Shown: positions 33,472-42,620, counted from the stretch's first letter. The stretch is DNA of 64,000 bases from CADEED01 sp964444835 (GCA_964444835.1 CAYUIT010000015.1:9446-73445); one strand, 5' to 3'. Made by a program: numbers and translations. Notes: a model not told the origin generated them from the letters alone.

Positions 33472-34665
33472 ATGGACGGTGATGTTGGTCAACGGACGAT
33501 ACCGATCGATCGCGTTGCGCGACCCACACACGATGAGCGGGCGCGGCAACGCTTCGTGTCGTCATTACGCAAACGCTTAATGGTGGACATGGCGCAAACG
33601 ATGCGCTCGCAGTACGAGGCGGATGTCGCCCCCGCCTTTGCGGCCCGTCACGGCCGCCTGCCGCGCGATGGCCGCGAAGTGCGGCGTGCGATGAGCGCTG
33701 TGCCCTTCTTCCGTGCGTGGAGCGCGCTGCGCTACACCGCGCAAGAGATGACGTGGTGGACGGTGATACCGCAAATCGAACGAGCGGCAGACCGTTTGAA
33801 CAGCACGGCGCAGCAAGCGGCCGCCGCGGCGACGCGCGGCTCGCTCACGCTCGACCCCAAGCTCGAGCTGCCGCGCGATGTTTCTGCGCTCGACATTCAC
33901 TTGCAACCGGGCGGCTTCTACACCGAGTTCCAGCAAGACGATGCGCTGGCGGGCGCGCTGTACTACCACGGCACGGAAGTGTTCAGCGCGGGTTTGAAGC
34001 TCCGCCCCAAAGGGGGCGGTGTCGCGCGTTCGATTGCCGAGTGGCTGCGTATCCGCTTCCCGCAATTCAGACCGCAGAAATTGCTGGATCTTGGTACGAC
34101 CACGGGTAACAACTTGTTCCCGTACCTCGATGTGTTTCCCGATTGTGAGGCGCATGGCATCGACGTCGGTGCCCCCGTGTTGCGCTTTGCGCATGCGCTC
34201 GGCCAGGCGCGTGGCTACGGTGCGCACTTCGCCCAGATGGATGCGCGCAAGTTGCGTTATCCGGATGCGAGTTTCGATCTCGTCGTGTCGAGCTTCTTCC
34301 TGCACGAGCAGTCGGCGCAGTCGAATCGCCAAATCCTGCGCGAGGCGTATCGCGTGTTGAAGCCGGGCGGCATGATGATTCATATGGAGTTGCCGCCCGC
34401 TTCCCAATGCGACGCCTACTACAACTTCTATTTGGATTGGGACGCCTACTACAACAACGAGCCGCACTACGCCGGCTTTCGTGCTGCCGATCCGCTCGAT
34501 CTGTGTGCAGCGGCAGGCTTCGCACGTGCTCGTGCCTTCCAGACCCGCATCCCGAATTACACGACCGTGCCGGATGAAGAGTTCGCAGCCGTAGCGCGCG
34601 GTGAGCGGCCCGCACCTGCGCACGGTAATGGCGCAAGCTGGTTCATCTTCGGTGCGGTGAAATAG
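33472..34665 (+). CDS. SAM-dependent methyltransferase with N-terminal extension
   Basis: A 397-aa class I methyltransferase. The SAM motif is LLDLGTTTGNNLFPYLDVFPD near 205, followed by EAHGIDVGAP, MDARKLRYPDASFDLVVSSFFLHEQ in part, and EAYRVLKPGGMMIHMELPP. The first 180 residues are a helical extension (RKRLMVDMAQTMRSQYEADV; AQEMTWWTVIPQIERAADRL) not common in small-molecule methyltransferases, perhaps a membrane- or partner-binding part. GGGAGG lies 11 nt upstream, in the end of the previous gene. Its substrate is unknown. Confidence 0.82.
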   Translation: MDGDVGQRTIPIDRVARPTHDERARQRFVSSLRKRLMVDMAQTMRSQYEADVAPAFAARHGRLPRDGREVRRAMSAVPFFRAWSALRYTAQEMTWWTVIPQIERAADRLNSTAQQAAAAATRGSLTLDPKLELPRDVSALDIHLQPGGFYTEFQQDDALAGALYYHGTEVFSAGLKLRPKGGGVARSIAEWLRIRFPQFRPQKLLDLGTTTGNNLFPYLDVFPDCEAHGIDVGAPVLRFAHALGQARGYGAHFAQMDARKLRYPDASFDLVVSSFFLHEQSAQSNRQILREAYRVLKPGGMMIHMELPPASQCDAYYNFYLDWDAYYNNEPHYAGFRAADPLDLCAAAGFARARAFQTRIPNYTTVPDEEFAAVARGERPAPAHGNGASWFIFGAVK

Positions 34666-34732
34666 TCGCACTCCGACAGCGGTTCCCGGCACGCGGTTGA
34701 ACTCCGACCGCGGCGTCGTGCACAGTGCGCGC

Positions 34733-36136
34733 ATGGATGCTCGACTTTCCGACGCCCTTGTCATCTTTGGCGTCACCGGCGACCTCGCCTTCAAAAAAAT
34801 CTTTCCCGCGCTCCAGGCGCTCGCCAAGCGCGGCCGACTCGATGTCCCGGTCGTCGGTGTCGCTCGGGGTGGGCTCGGCCTCGAGGCCTTGAAGAAGCGC
34901 CTACGATCGAGTTTGCAAGCGCATGGCGGCGGGATCGATCGCGATGCGCTCGCGGTCATCGAGCGTCAGTTGCGGTACGTCGACGGTGACTACTCGAGCC
35001 CTGAAACGTTTGCCGCGTTGAAACGTGAACTCGGCAGCGCACAACGCCCCCTGCACTACCTCGCGATTCCGCCCAGCTTGTTCCGCACTGTGGTCGAGTT
35101 GTTAGGTAGCAGCGGCTGTGCCAGCGGGGCCCGCGTGATGGTGGAGAAGCCGTTGGGGCGCGATCTCGGTTCCGCGCAAACCTTGAACCACGTGCTGCAA
35201 CAGCACTTCGGCGAGCACGACATTTTTCGGATCGATCACTTTTTGGGCAAAGAGCCGGTGCAGAATCTGCTGTACTTCCGCTTTGCGAACGCGTTTCTCG
35301 AGCCCTTGTGGAACCGCACGCATGTCGCGAACGTGCAAGTGACGATGGCCGAGCGATTCGACGTGCAAGGGCGCGGTAAGCTGTACGAGGAACTCGGCGC
35401 AACGCGTGACGTCGTACAGAACCACCTGCTCGAGATCGTCACGATGTTGGCGATGGAGCCGCCGACGTCGATGTCGAGTGAATCGATGCGCGACGAGAAA
35501 GTGAAGATCCTGCGGGCGCTCACCTTGGCAGATGATCGCTCGATCATCCGCGGTCAGTACCGTGGTTATCGCGGTGAGGTCGAAGTGGCCCCGCAGTCCG
35601 ATGTCGAGACCTATGTGGCGCTACGCTTCGGCATCGACTCTTGGCGCTGGTCCGGCGTGCCGTTTTACATCCGCGCGGGCAAGAGCTTGGCGCAAACCTC
35701 GACCGAGGTGATGGTGAGTTTCCATCGTCCGCCACAACGCTTATTCGACGAGTCATTGCCGGCGCGCGTGAACTATTTGCGCTTTCGGCTTGGACCCGAT
35801 CGAATCGCCATCGCGCTCGGCGCGCGAGTAAAAAACGCGGGTGAGTCGATGATCGGCCGTGAGGTCGAGTTGTTTGCTAGCAACGCGCAGGCGGATGAAA
35901 TGAGCCCGTATGAGCGCCTGCTGGCCGACGCGATGCGTGGCGATCAACGTTTGTTCGCGCGCCAAGATGCAGTCGAAGCCGCGTGGGCATTCGTTGATGG
36001 CATGCTTGCCCGTGCGCCAAACGTGGAGTTCTACGAGCCGGGGACGTGGGGCCCCACTTCTGCGGCGCGCCTCGTCGAGCGCGACGGCGGTTGGTACGAC
36101 CCGCGGCCGGAGCTCGATCCCCCTTGCGCAGGATGA
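34733..36136 (+). CDS. zwf: Glucose-6-phosphate dehydrogenase
   Basis: A 467-aa enzyme for the first oxidative step of the pentose phosphate and Entner-Doudoroff routes. The NADP site is VIFGVTGDLAFKKIFPAL, and the active site RIDHFLGKEPVQNLLYFRF (about 166-184) holds the catalytic His. LYEELGATRDVVQNHLLEI and YIRAGKSL are also typical. The ATG at 34733 is used; a TTG at 34697 is unlikely. It is 16 bp from pgl. Confidence 0.95.
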   Translation: MDARLSDALVIFGVTGDLAFKKIFPALQALAKRGRLDVPVVGVARGGLGLEALKKRLRSSLQAHGGGIDRDALAVIERQLRYVDGDYSSPETFAALKRELGSAQRPLHYLAIPPSLFRTVVELLGSSGCASGARVMVEKPLGRDLGSAQTLNHVLQQHFGEHDIFRIDHFLGKEPVQNLLYFRFANAFLEPLWNRTHVANVQVTMAERFDVQGRGKLYEELGATRDVVQNHLLEIVTMLAMEPPTSMSSESMRDEKVKILRALTLADDRSIIRGQYRGYRGEVEVAPQSDVETYVALRFGIDSWRWSGVPFYIRAGKSLAQTSTEVMVSFHRPPQRLFDESLPARVNYLRFRLGPDRIAIALGARVKNAGESMIGREVELFASNAQADEMSPYERLLADAMRGDQRLFARQDAVEAAWAFVDGMLARAPNVEFYEPGTWGPTSAARLVERDGGWYDPRPELDPPCAG

Positions 36137-36152
36137 GGAGTACACTGCGCGC

Positions 36153-36878
36153 ATGCATTTGATCGTGGAAGACAGCGCCGAAGCCGTTGCCGCACGCGCC
36201 GCCGATTGGATCGCCGCAGCGATCGCTGACGACGTCGGTGAGCGGGGCCGTGCCGTGGTGGCGTTAAGCGGCGGCCGTACACCGTGGCAGGCATTTGGCG
36301 CGTTGGCGCAGCGCAAGCTCCCTTGGGGGTCCGTGCATCTCGCGCAAGTGGACGAGCGTATCGTGCCCTTCGATGATGAGCGTCGCAACGCGCGCTTGAT
36401 GCGCGAGATTTTCGTCGAGCGCGGTTTGGTGCCGGCGTCGCAGCTACACATGATGCCCGTCGAGGATGCGAACCTAACAAATGCCGCGGCGGCTTACAGT
36501 GAGGAACTTGCGGCACTCTGCGGTGGGCGCTTGTGGTTCGATTTGGTACAGCTTGGTTTGGGTGCAGACGGGCACACTGCCTCGCTCGTACCGCACGATC
36601 GGGTGCTGAATGAGCGCGAGGCGAACGTGGCAGTGACTCAAGAGTATTTCGGCACGCGGCGGATGACCCTCACCTACCCTGCGGTGAACCGTGCGCGCCG
36701 GATCTTGTGGATCGTCACGGGCGCCGAAAAGTCGGCCGTGCTCGCGACCTTGTTAGCACGCGGCGGCGCCACGTCAGAAATCGCGCCGATGCCGGCGCTC
36801 GGAATCTCGCGCGAACGCGCTACAGTGATCGCCGATCGCGCGGCCACTCAAGACTTGCCGGAGTCCGCCACGGCGTGA
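36153..36878 (+). CDS. pgl: 6-phosphogluconolactonase
   Basis: A 241-aa lactonase of the DevB/Pgl type that hydrolyses 6-phosphogluconolactone. Motifs are VALSGGRTPWQAF, VHLAQVDERIVPFDDERRNARLM in part, LGLGADGHTASLVPHD (about 132-147) and the GAEKSAVL stretch. The ATG at 36153 follows zwf by 16 bp. The end overlaps the gnd end by 31 bp on opposite strands. Confidence 0.93.
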   Translation: MHLIVEDSAEAVAARAADWIAAAIADDVGERGRAVVALSGGRTPWQAFGALAQRKLPWGSVHLAQVDERIVPFDDERRNARLMREIFVERGLVPASQLHMMPVEDANLTNAAAAYSEELAALCGGRLWFDLVQLGLGADGHTASLVPHDRVLNEREANVAVTQEYFGTRRMTLTYPAVNRARRILWIVTGAEKSAVLATLLARGGATSEIAPMPALGISRERATVIADRAATQDLPESATA

Positions 36879-37765
36879 CCGCCGAACGCTTGGCGCATCC
36901 GCGCGAGCACGCGATGGGTGTAGTCGGCATGGCCTTGGCTACCGAAGCGTTCCATCAACGCCATGCTCATCACAGGCGTCGGCACGCCGAGCTCGACGCT
37001 CTCGAGCACGGTCCAGCGGCCTTCGCCCGAATCGGCAACGATCGGCGCAATTTTCTCGAGGTCCATCTCACGCTGCAGGAATTGGGCGCTGAGGTCTAAC
37101 AACCACGAGCGAATCACAGTGCCATGCCGCCAGCTTTCGGCAATGGCACCGACATCGAAGTCGAACTCGCGCTTGGCCTCGAGCAAGGCGAAGCCTTCGG
37201 CATAGGCTTGCATCATGCCGTACTCGATTCCGTTGTGGACCATCTTGGTGAAGTGGCCGGCGCCGAGCGGTCCGCAATGCAGCCAGCCACGGTCGGGCGC
37301 CGGAGCGAGCGCTTCGAGATACGGCCGCAGCGTCGCGATGGCGTGTGATGTGCCACCCAGCATCAAGCCGTAGCCATTCTCTAATCCCCATACGCCGCCT
37401 GACACGCCGGCGTCGACGAATTCCACGCCCCGCGCACGGATGGGCTCCGCGCGGCGCAGCGTGTCGCGATACCAAGCGTTGGCGCCATCGACGAGGACAT
37501 CGCCGGGCGCGAGGAGTGGCAGCAACATTTCAACCGTCGAATCGGTTGGTGCGCCCGCCGGCAGCATCATCCACACGACGCGAGGTGCGAGCGTTTGCTG
37601 CACGAGTGTTGCGAGCGAATCGCAGTCGATACAGCCGATCTCGGCAGCCAATGCGCGGCGTGTGTCGGGTGTGCGGTCGAAGACAGCGGCCTGCACGCCT
37701 GCGCGTGCCAGGCGCCTCACCATATTCGCGCCCATCTTGCCCAAACCAATCATTGCAAAGGCCAT
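36848..37765 (-). CDS. gnd: 6-phosphogluconate dehydrogenase, short (NAD-type) form
   Basis: A 305-aa decarboxylating dehydrogenase, much shorter than the classic 470-aa Gnd and like the YqeC/GndA short class, which often uses NAD. It has the Rossmann motif MIGLGKMGANMVRRLARAG, DGANAWYRDT, DAGVSGGVWGLENGYGLMLGG and the active-site KMVHNGIEYGMMQAYAEG with the catalytic Lys. It completes the oxidative pentose phosphate trio with zwf and pgl but is coded on the other strand and follows a nitroreductase gene. Confidence 0.92.
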   Translation of the reverse strand: MAFAMIGLGKMGANMVRRLARAGVQAAVFDRTPDTRRALAAEIGCIDCDSLATLVQQTLAPRVVWMMLPAGAPTDSTVEMLLPLLAPGDVLVDGANAWYRDTLRRAEPIRARGVEFVDAGVSGGVWGLENGYGLMLGGTSHAIATLRPYLEALAPAPDRGWLHCGPLGAGHFTKMVHNGIEYGMMQAYAEGFALLEAKREFDFDVGAIAESWRHGTVIRSWLLDLSAQFLQREMDLEKIAPIVADSGEGRWTVLESVELGVPTPVMSMALMERFGSQGHADYTHRVLARMRQAFGGHAVADSGKS

Positions 37766-37789
37766 GGCGCTCTCCTACGGTGGGTTCAA

Positions 37790-38350
37790 TCAGGTCGGTT
37801 TGAATGGCAACAGCGCATCGCTCACCGTTGCCGCTTTGCCCGGTGCATAGGTGACGTCGCCGCCCGCATAAATGAAGCCGACGATATGGTCGCTCGCCTC
37901 GAGTCCGATGCGTGCCTTCACGTTCGGGTCGTAGGCCGGCGCGCCCGTTTTCCAGACGGCACCGTAGCCTTGCGCATGGAGCGCAAGCATCAAGTTCTCA
38001 GCGGCAGCGGCTGTCGCGAGCAGCTGCTCGATTTCGGGCACCTTCGTGCCGAGTACGGGCCGACACACCACGACGATGATATGCGGGGCGCGTGTTGCCT
38101 TCTCACGCTCGCGCGCGATATCGCCGTCGCTCGCCGCGGGATTCCTGAGCCGAGCCGTCTCCGCCAACACGAGCGCAAACTGCCCGCGCGCGTCGCCTTC
38201 GATCATCATGAACCGCCAGGGCCGCAAGCGCCCATGGTCCGGCGCGCGCACCGCGGCGGCGTAGGCAATCTGCAGATGCTCCGCTGCAATCGGCTGCGTG
38301 CCGATCGTCTTGGCGGAGGTGCGCGTCAACAGCGCTTCAATCGCATCCAT
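37790..38350 (-). CDS. Nitroreductase-family FMN oxidoreductase (YdjA-like)
   Basis: A 186-aa flavoprotein of the minimal YdjA type. It has the FMN-phosphate Arg/Ser start (LLTRTSAKTI), APDHGRLRPWRFMMIEGDAR, and AENLMLALHAQGYGAVWKTG and GFIYAGG at the C-terminus. Such enzymes reduce nitro or quinone compounds with NAD(P)H; the substrate is not known. It lies 24 bp upstream of gnd on the same strand and is probably co-transcribed with it. Confidence 0.88.
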   Translation of the reverse strand: MDAIEALLTRTSAKTIGTQPIAAEHLQIAYAAAVRAPDHGRLRPWRFMMIEGDARGQFALVLAETARLRNPAASDGDIAREREKATRAPHIIVVVCRPVLGTKVPEIEQLLATAAAAENLMLALHAQGYGAVWKTGAPAYDPNVKARIGLEASDHIVGFIYAGGDVTYAPGKAATVSDALLPFKPT

Positions 38351-38435
38351 CTCGCGAACTCCTGGGGCATTCGTGCTTCTCGGCCAGTCGATTCTGCGGG
38401 CCGCTCGATCGGCCTCGCGCGGCGATCAAGGTACT

Positions 38436-38470
38436 GGAAAAAAGCCGAGGCCGCCATGAAGGCGGCCTCG
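38436..38470 (-). terminator. Rho-independent terminator of the cupin operon
   Basis: On the minus strand a perfect 10-bp stem (CGAGGCCGCC at 38470-38461, a 5-nt loop, GGCGGCCTCG at 38455-38446) is followed at once by GCTTTTTTCC. It sits 30 bp past the stop of the cupin gene. This is the clearest intrinsic terminator in the window. Confidence 0.9.
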
Positions 38471-38500
38471 AGCAGAGCGACTTGCGAGCGATGCGTCGTT

Positions 38501-39451
38501 TTAGCGACGTCGGCGTCGCTTCTTGTGTGTGTGGCCCACTTCACCGTCGCCATGATGGTGCGGTCGATCGCCCTCGGCATGCCCATGGGCAAACTCGAAA
38601 TCGACGGGGTGATTGTGGCCGTGCGCGTTAATCCAGTTGTACAGATTCGGCTTCCAATGCAACAACCGGCTCGCTGCGCGATCGCGATTCTCTTCGATAT
38701 TCGTCCACGGATTGAAGTGGAAGTGGTTGTAGAGCTGCGAGTCAGTGCGACCGAGACCGAGCACGCCGAGCTTACTTTGGAACGCGCCGTGGTTGATGTA
38801 CGCCGGCCGCCAGAAATAGCCGCCCGTCGGGAGATCGCCGAACTGCATCATCCAGGACGAGCCCCAGATGTGATAGCACTCCTCGGCGCAGTCGTGATAG
38901 CTGATGTTGTCCTGCCAGAAATTCGCCGTCATGCAGTACAAGAACGTGAAGGCATTCGTGCGCTGGTCGTAGCGCAGCACCTTCACCATGCAGCCCGGCG
39001 CCGTGGCCGGGAAGAAATTCGTCGCCGACCATTGCATGTTTTCGTACGCGTTCAGGAGCGCGAAGCGGTCTTTTTCCGCTTTGGCGTGGTTCGTGTCGGA
39101 TTCGACGAACGACGGCTCACCGTAGTTGTAGAAGATGATTCCGGTGGCCCCGCGCGGCGACGACAAAGCCTCGATGGCGACACCGGCTGGCACGAACAGA
39201 TAGCTGCCCGGCCCCCACGTCTTGTCGCCGATCGTGATCGAGCCGGCCGTGAGAAATAGTTCGTACTCCGTGTAGCTCATGCCCGGCGGTTGTTTGTAGC
39301 CTGGGTCGAACTGCACGGTCATCGAGCAAGCGCCGTCGTCATTGTCGAGCGACAGCATTTTGTAGCGCATGCCCTTCGGAAATCCGGGCAGCGTCATTTT
39401 CTTGAACGAAACGTCGCGATCGACGAACGGTTCGATGTGTGGGCGTGCCAT
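38501..39451 (-). CDS. Cupin-like protein with His-rich C-terminal tail
   Basis: A 316-aa protein with a beta-barrel (cupin-like) core: DPGYKQPPGMSYTEYELFL, GSITIGDKTWGPGSYLFVPA and a second part with CAEECYHIWGSSWMMQFGD, here split, then YFWRPAYINHGAFQSK and NHFHFNPW. The last 50 residues are full of His (HGHNHP, HGHAEGDRPHHHGDG, HTHKKRRRRR) like metal-storage tails of UreE or HypB. GGAG lies 6 nt before the ATG (39451). It is the last gene of a unit with an 84-aa protein and, upstream, a NicO-type metal transporter, so a metal-dependent oxygenase or a metal-handling role is likely. The exact family is uncertain. Confidence 0.75.
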   Translation of the reverse strand: MARPHIEPFVDRDVSFKKMTLPGFPKGMRYKMLSLDNDDGACSMTVQFDPGYKQPPGMSYTEYELFLTAGSITIGDKTWGPGSYLFVPAGVAIEALSSPRGATGIIFYNYGEPSFVESDTNHAKAEKDRFALLNAYENMQWSATNFFPATAPGCMVKVLRYDQRTNAFTFLYCMTANFWQDNISYHDCAEECYHIWGSSWMMQFGDLPTGGYFWRPAYINHGAFQSKLGVLGLGRTDSQLYNHFHFNPWTNIEENRDRAASRLLHWKPNLYNWINAHGHNHPVDFEFAHGHAEGDRPHHHGDGEVGHTHKKRRRRR

Positions 39452-39467
39452 GTTGCTCTCCGTTCCG

Positions 39468-39722
39468 TTAGAAAACGACTTTGAATTTGCGCTTCGGCTT
39501 GGTCGGAATCTCCTCCGGCCGAATCTTGCGCAGTTGATCGAAGTGCACGTTGAAACCGCGCGTCTGGATGCGCTGCAGGAACGCCGCGACCCATTTGTCA
39601 CGCATCGGTTCGAGTGCGTCTTGCTCGCGCACGATCTTGCGGTAGCGAACTTTCTGCTCGGCTGCTTCGCGCTTGAGCCACGCCTCCACTTCTCGGCTGC
39701 GTTTGTGCGGAATGAGCTTCAT
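39468..39722 (-). CDS. 84-aa basic protein of unknown function upstream of the cupin gene
   Basis: A small, highly charged soluble protein (MKLIPHKRSREVEAWLKREA..., ending KPKRKFKVVF) predicted largely helical. GGAGGAG, 9 nt before the ATG at 39722, is one of the best ribosome sites in the region, and its stop is 16 bp from the cupin start, so it is very likely a real, co-translated gene. I do not recognise the family. It might be a subunit or assembly partner of the cupin-like protein. Confidence 0.7.
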   Translation of the reverse strand: MKLIPHKRSREVEAWLKREAAEQKVRYRKIVREQDALEPMRDKWVAAFLQRIQTRGFNVHFDQLRKIRPEEIPTKPKRKFKVVF

Positions 39723-39767
39723 GTGCGTGTACTCCTCCAGCGCGTGGATGCGCGATCGATGATTGCT

Positions 39768-40475
39768 TTACAGACCTAACAACATCGCGACTCCGCACAG
39801 GGCGACCGTGACGCCTGCCGTGGAGTGCGCATAACTCGAAAGCTTGCCGCGGGCGAGACCCACGAAACCGCGCGACAAGGCCCAAACGATCGTGACCATC
39901 GTGCCGAGCGTGGTCACGCAAAACGTGGCGATGACGACACTCACGCTGAGCCAGTCGGACTGCGACGCCGGTGCCATGACGAGCGGGATCAACGGCTCGC
40001 AAGGACCAAACAGGAAGACGATAAACAACGCCCATCCCACGGGCCACGCCGACCGGGTTGATGCGTGCGGGTGCAGATGCTCGGCCGAGTGCCCATGGCC
40101 GTGCGCGTGGCGCGTGCCATCGGAGTGCACGTGTTCGTGCTCATGGCGATGCGCGTCGCGCGCGAGATGCTTTAGGCCATACAGCGCATACGCAATGCCA
40201 AATCCAACGAGCAACCATGCCGCGACGTCGCCGCGAACACTCGTGATTCCCGACGCTTTCAATGCGACGGAACCGATGGCAACCGCGAGGAACGCGAACA
40301 CGATGGACGCAGTGACGTGGCCCAAGCCGCACGCAGCCGTGATGGCGAGTGTGCGCGCCGTACTCCACCGGCGCGCTGCGCCGAGTGCTGCGAACGGTAC
40401 GTAGTGATCAGGACCCAGGGCAGTGTGCAGGAAGGCGATGCCTGCTGCGCTCGTCGCGAGTACCCATGCGTCCAT
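39768..40475 (-). CDS. NicO/UreH-like metal (Ni/Co) transporter
   Basis: A 235-aa inner-membrane protein with about six helices. The first helix has the metal motif HTALGPDHYVPF (His17, Asp23, His24), close to the HX4DH signature of nickel/cobalt transporters. A cytoplasmic or periplasmic loop at about 108-142 is rich in His (HRHEHEHVH, HAHGHGHSAEHLHPH), and FLFGPCEPLIPLVMAPAS is the second conserved segment of the UreH/TauE-like class. It is 45 bp upstream of the 84-aa gene on the same strand. Confidence 0.83.
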   Translation of the reverse strand: MDAWVLATSAAGIAFLHTALGPDHYVPFAALGAARRWSTARTLAITAACGLGHVTASIVFAFLAVAIGSVALKASGITSVRGDVAAWLLVGFGIAYALYGLKHLARDAHRHEHEHVHSDGTRHAHGHGHSAEHLHPHASTRSAWPVGWALFIVFLFGPCEPLIPLVMAPASQSDWLSVSVVIATFCVTTLGTMVTIVWALSRGFVGLARGKLSSYAHSTAGVTVALCGVAMLLGL

Positions 40476-40511
40476 GGGCAGAGCCTAATCGAAGCGATGG
40501 TGAACGGATAG

Positions 40512-40533
40512 GCGCTCAGCGGCCCGGGAGCGC
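40512..40533 (-). terminator. Weak hairpin after the FMN/FAD oxidoreductase gene
   Basis: GCGCTC (40512-40517) and GAGCGC (40528-40533) can pair over a 10-nt GC-rich loop in the gap between the oxidoreductase stop and the metal-transporter start. No U-run follows, so it is at most a weak or Rho-assisted terminator. Confidence 0.25.
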
Positions 40534-40609
40534 ATTGGATGCACGAAAACTGCGACTGTCGATTCGTCTGTCCACTCTGTGAGCTTACGAGCGACCTGCG
40601 CTCGCGCAA

Positions 40610-42589
40610 TCACAGCGACATGCCGAGCGCGTGACCTTCCGCCGTAGCCGCGAGTACGGTCCGCGGCAACTTCGCATCGCCGACGAGATGCACGCGATAG
40701 CCGCGCGCCGTGAGCGGCGCTTGCAGTGCGATGTCCGGTGCGCGCGGCGTTGCGTAGGTGACGAGCGCGACGTCGTCGATCACGGTGAGCTCGCCACTGT
40801 AGACGTTGCGTAACGACACGCGTGCCTCCTCCCAAGCGGAGTCCCCGGCAATCTCGCAAAAAGGCGCAATCAAGATTCGTTTCTGATTGAACCGCGCATT
40901 GAATCCTTGCCGACTTACCAGTGGCATATCCTCGGCGATCCGATCGCGCGGCGTGGCGACGACGACGCGCGCGAAGCGCGCGTGCAGCCACTCGGCAGCA
41001 CAGTACGTGCCTTCGGTCGCGTCCATATCGAATACGACGGCCGTGCCATCTTGGCGACCCGGCACGTCCGCCATGGCGGTCACGGCGGCGCGCAAGTCGA
41101 GGATCGCGCCGTCCTCTTGCAGCGAGCGTGGCAACGAGCGAGGCCAAGTCATCGACGAACCCGTGGCGAGCACGACCTCGTCTGGCTGTAATGCGACGAT
41201 GTCCTCAAGCGTTGCCTGGACCGAGAGTTCGAAGCGTAGCTTCGCTTTCTTGCCAGCGAGTTGTTGGTAGTCGTAGATGCTCGAGAGGTGTTCGCCGCCC
41301 GGTAACGTGGCGTGCAAGCGCGTCTTGCCGCCGACTTCACTCGAGGCGCCGAACACCGTGACATCATGGCCACGTGCGGCAGCGATCCAGGCAGCTTCCA
41401 TGCCGGCGATTCCGGCACCGACGACAACAATGCGCTTCCGCGTCTTTGCCGGCTTCGGCCAGAAGTCGACTTCGTCGTCAGCCGCGACGCGCGGATTGTT
41501 GTCACACGCGAGCGGCTTCGCCTCGACGATCGTGCCCCAACAGGTGTTGCAGGAAACGCAGTAGCGAATATCGGCCTCGCGCCCCGCAGCCGCCTTGTTG
41601 GGCCACGCGGGATCGGTCACGAGCGGACGTGCGAGCCCGACCAGTGCCGCATCGCCGCGCGCAATGATCGCGTCGGCTTCCGCAGGATCCGTGATCAATC
41701 CGACTGCCATCACGGGAATGCCGCGCGCTGCCGGCTGCAGTGCTCGTGTCGTGGCCACGAAGGTGGAGCGCGGAAAATGCATGTCGGGCAGATGCATATT
41801 GAGCGTGTGCGAGTGTGTGCCCCACGTGAAGCAGACGTAGTCGATGACAGCGGGGTCGGCGACGTACTCGCAGATGCGAGCTGCCTCACTCGGCCCGATA
41901 CCGCCCGCCATGCCATCGTCTCCCGGCAGTTTCAGTGCCACGACGAAGCGGTTGCTGCACGCCGCGCGAATCGCAGCGATCGTATCGAGCAAAAACTTGG
42001 CCCGACCTTCGAATGTGCCGCCGTACTCGTCCTCGCGGATGTTCGACAAGGGCGAGAGAAACTGGTGAAACAAATGCCCGTGGCCAGCGGAGATTTCGAC
42101 TCCCGCGAATCCACACCGTTCGAGCCGCGCGGAGGAATTGGCGAAGTCATCGATCATCATGCGGATCTCGTCACGAGACAGCGCGCGCGGCACCGTCCAA
42201 CTGAGATCATCGGGTAGCGCCGAAGGCCCGAACGCCGCCGGATTGCGCCCTTTCTCGTGGCGCCCGCGGCCGGGGTCTTGGACCTGGGCTAACAACCGGC
42301 AATCGTGGCGTTCGACCGCCTCCGCCCAGCGCTGCAGGCTCTCGAGCGCATAGTCGTCCCAGACGCGCACCTTGTGGGCCTGGGTTTGATTGCGAGCCAC
42401 GTTGAGTGGCTCCGTGACGACGGCGGCTGCGCCACCGGCGGCTCGATTGGCGAAGTAGCGAATTTGCCGGTCACTGGCCTTTTGCTGCTCGGCCATGCGC
42501 GTCGACATCGACGCGTGCACAATACGATTCTTCAGCTTGAGCCGCTGGGTGACGAGTGGTTCGAACAGTCGGCTGTAACGCTCGCTCAT
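40610..42589 (-). CDS. NADH:flavin oxidoreductase with FMN, 4Fe-4S and FAD domains (2,4-dienoyl-CoA reductase type)
   Basis: A 659-aa flavoenzyme of the DCR/trimethylamine-dehydrogenase class. Residues 1-340 are an old-yellow-enzyme TIM barrel (MSERYSRLFEPLVTQRLKLKNR in part; EISAGHGHLFHQFLSPLSN; VGLARPLVTDP). The iron-sulfur Cys cluster is CVSCNTCWGTIVEAKPLAC near 345-363, and the C-terminus has an FAD/NAD Rossmann fold (VVVGAGIAGMEAAWIAAARG). An in-frame ATG at 42601 is an alternative start; 42589 gives the usual family N-terminus. It may reduce conjugated double bonds in ring or acyl-CoA substrates. It is divergent from the VOC gene. Confidence 0.88.
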   Translation of the reverse strand: MSERYSRLFEPLVTQRLKLKNRIVHASMSTRMAEQQKASDRQIRYFANRAAGGAAAVVTEPLNVARNQTQAHKVRVWDDYALESLQRWAEAVERHDCRLLAQVQDPGRGRHEKGRNPAAFGPSALPDDLSWTVPRALSRDEIRMMIDDFANSSARLERCGFAGVEISAGHGHLFHQFLSPLSNIREDEYGGTFEGRAKFLLDTIAAIRAACSNRFVVALKLPGDDGMAGGIGPSEAARICEYVADPAVIDYVCFTWGTHSHTLNMHLPDMHFPRSTFVATTRALQPAARGIPVMAVGLITDPAEADAIIARGDAALVGLARPLVTDPAWPNKAAAGREADIRYCVSCNTCWGTIVEAKPLACDNNPRVAADDEVDFWPKPAKTRKRIVVVGAGIAGMEAAWIAAARGHDVTVFGASSEVGGKTRLHATLPGGEHLSSIYDYQQLAGKKAKLRFELSVQATLEDIVALQPDEVVLATGSSMTWPRSLPRSLQEDGAILDLRAAVTAMADVPGRQDGTAVVFDMDATEGTYCAAEWLHARFARVVVATPRDRIAEDMPLVSRQGFNARFNQKRILIAPFCEIAGDSAWEEARVSLRNVYSGELTVIDDVALVTYATPRAPDIALQAPLTARGYRVHLVGDAKLPRTVLAATAEGHALGMSL

Positions 42590-42620
42590 CTTCGAAATCA
42601 TACCTGCGAAGGAGTTTCTC

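Noticed and set aside
33577..34959. A 460-codon open frame on the minus strand
   Set aside because: It overlaps the methyltransferase and the start of zwf, both with clear motifs; its own product has no family features.
37595..39259. A 554-codon open frame on the plus strand
   Set aside because: It is antisense to gnd, the nitroreductase and the cupin gene, and crosses a clear terminator; the translation shows no domain.
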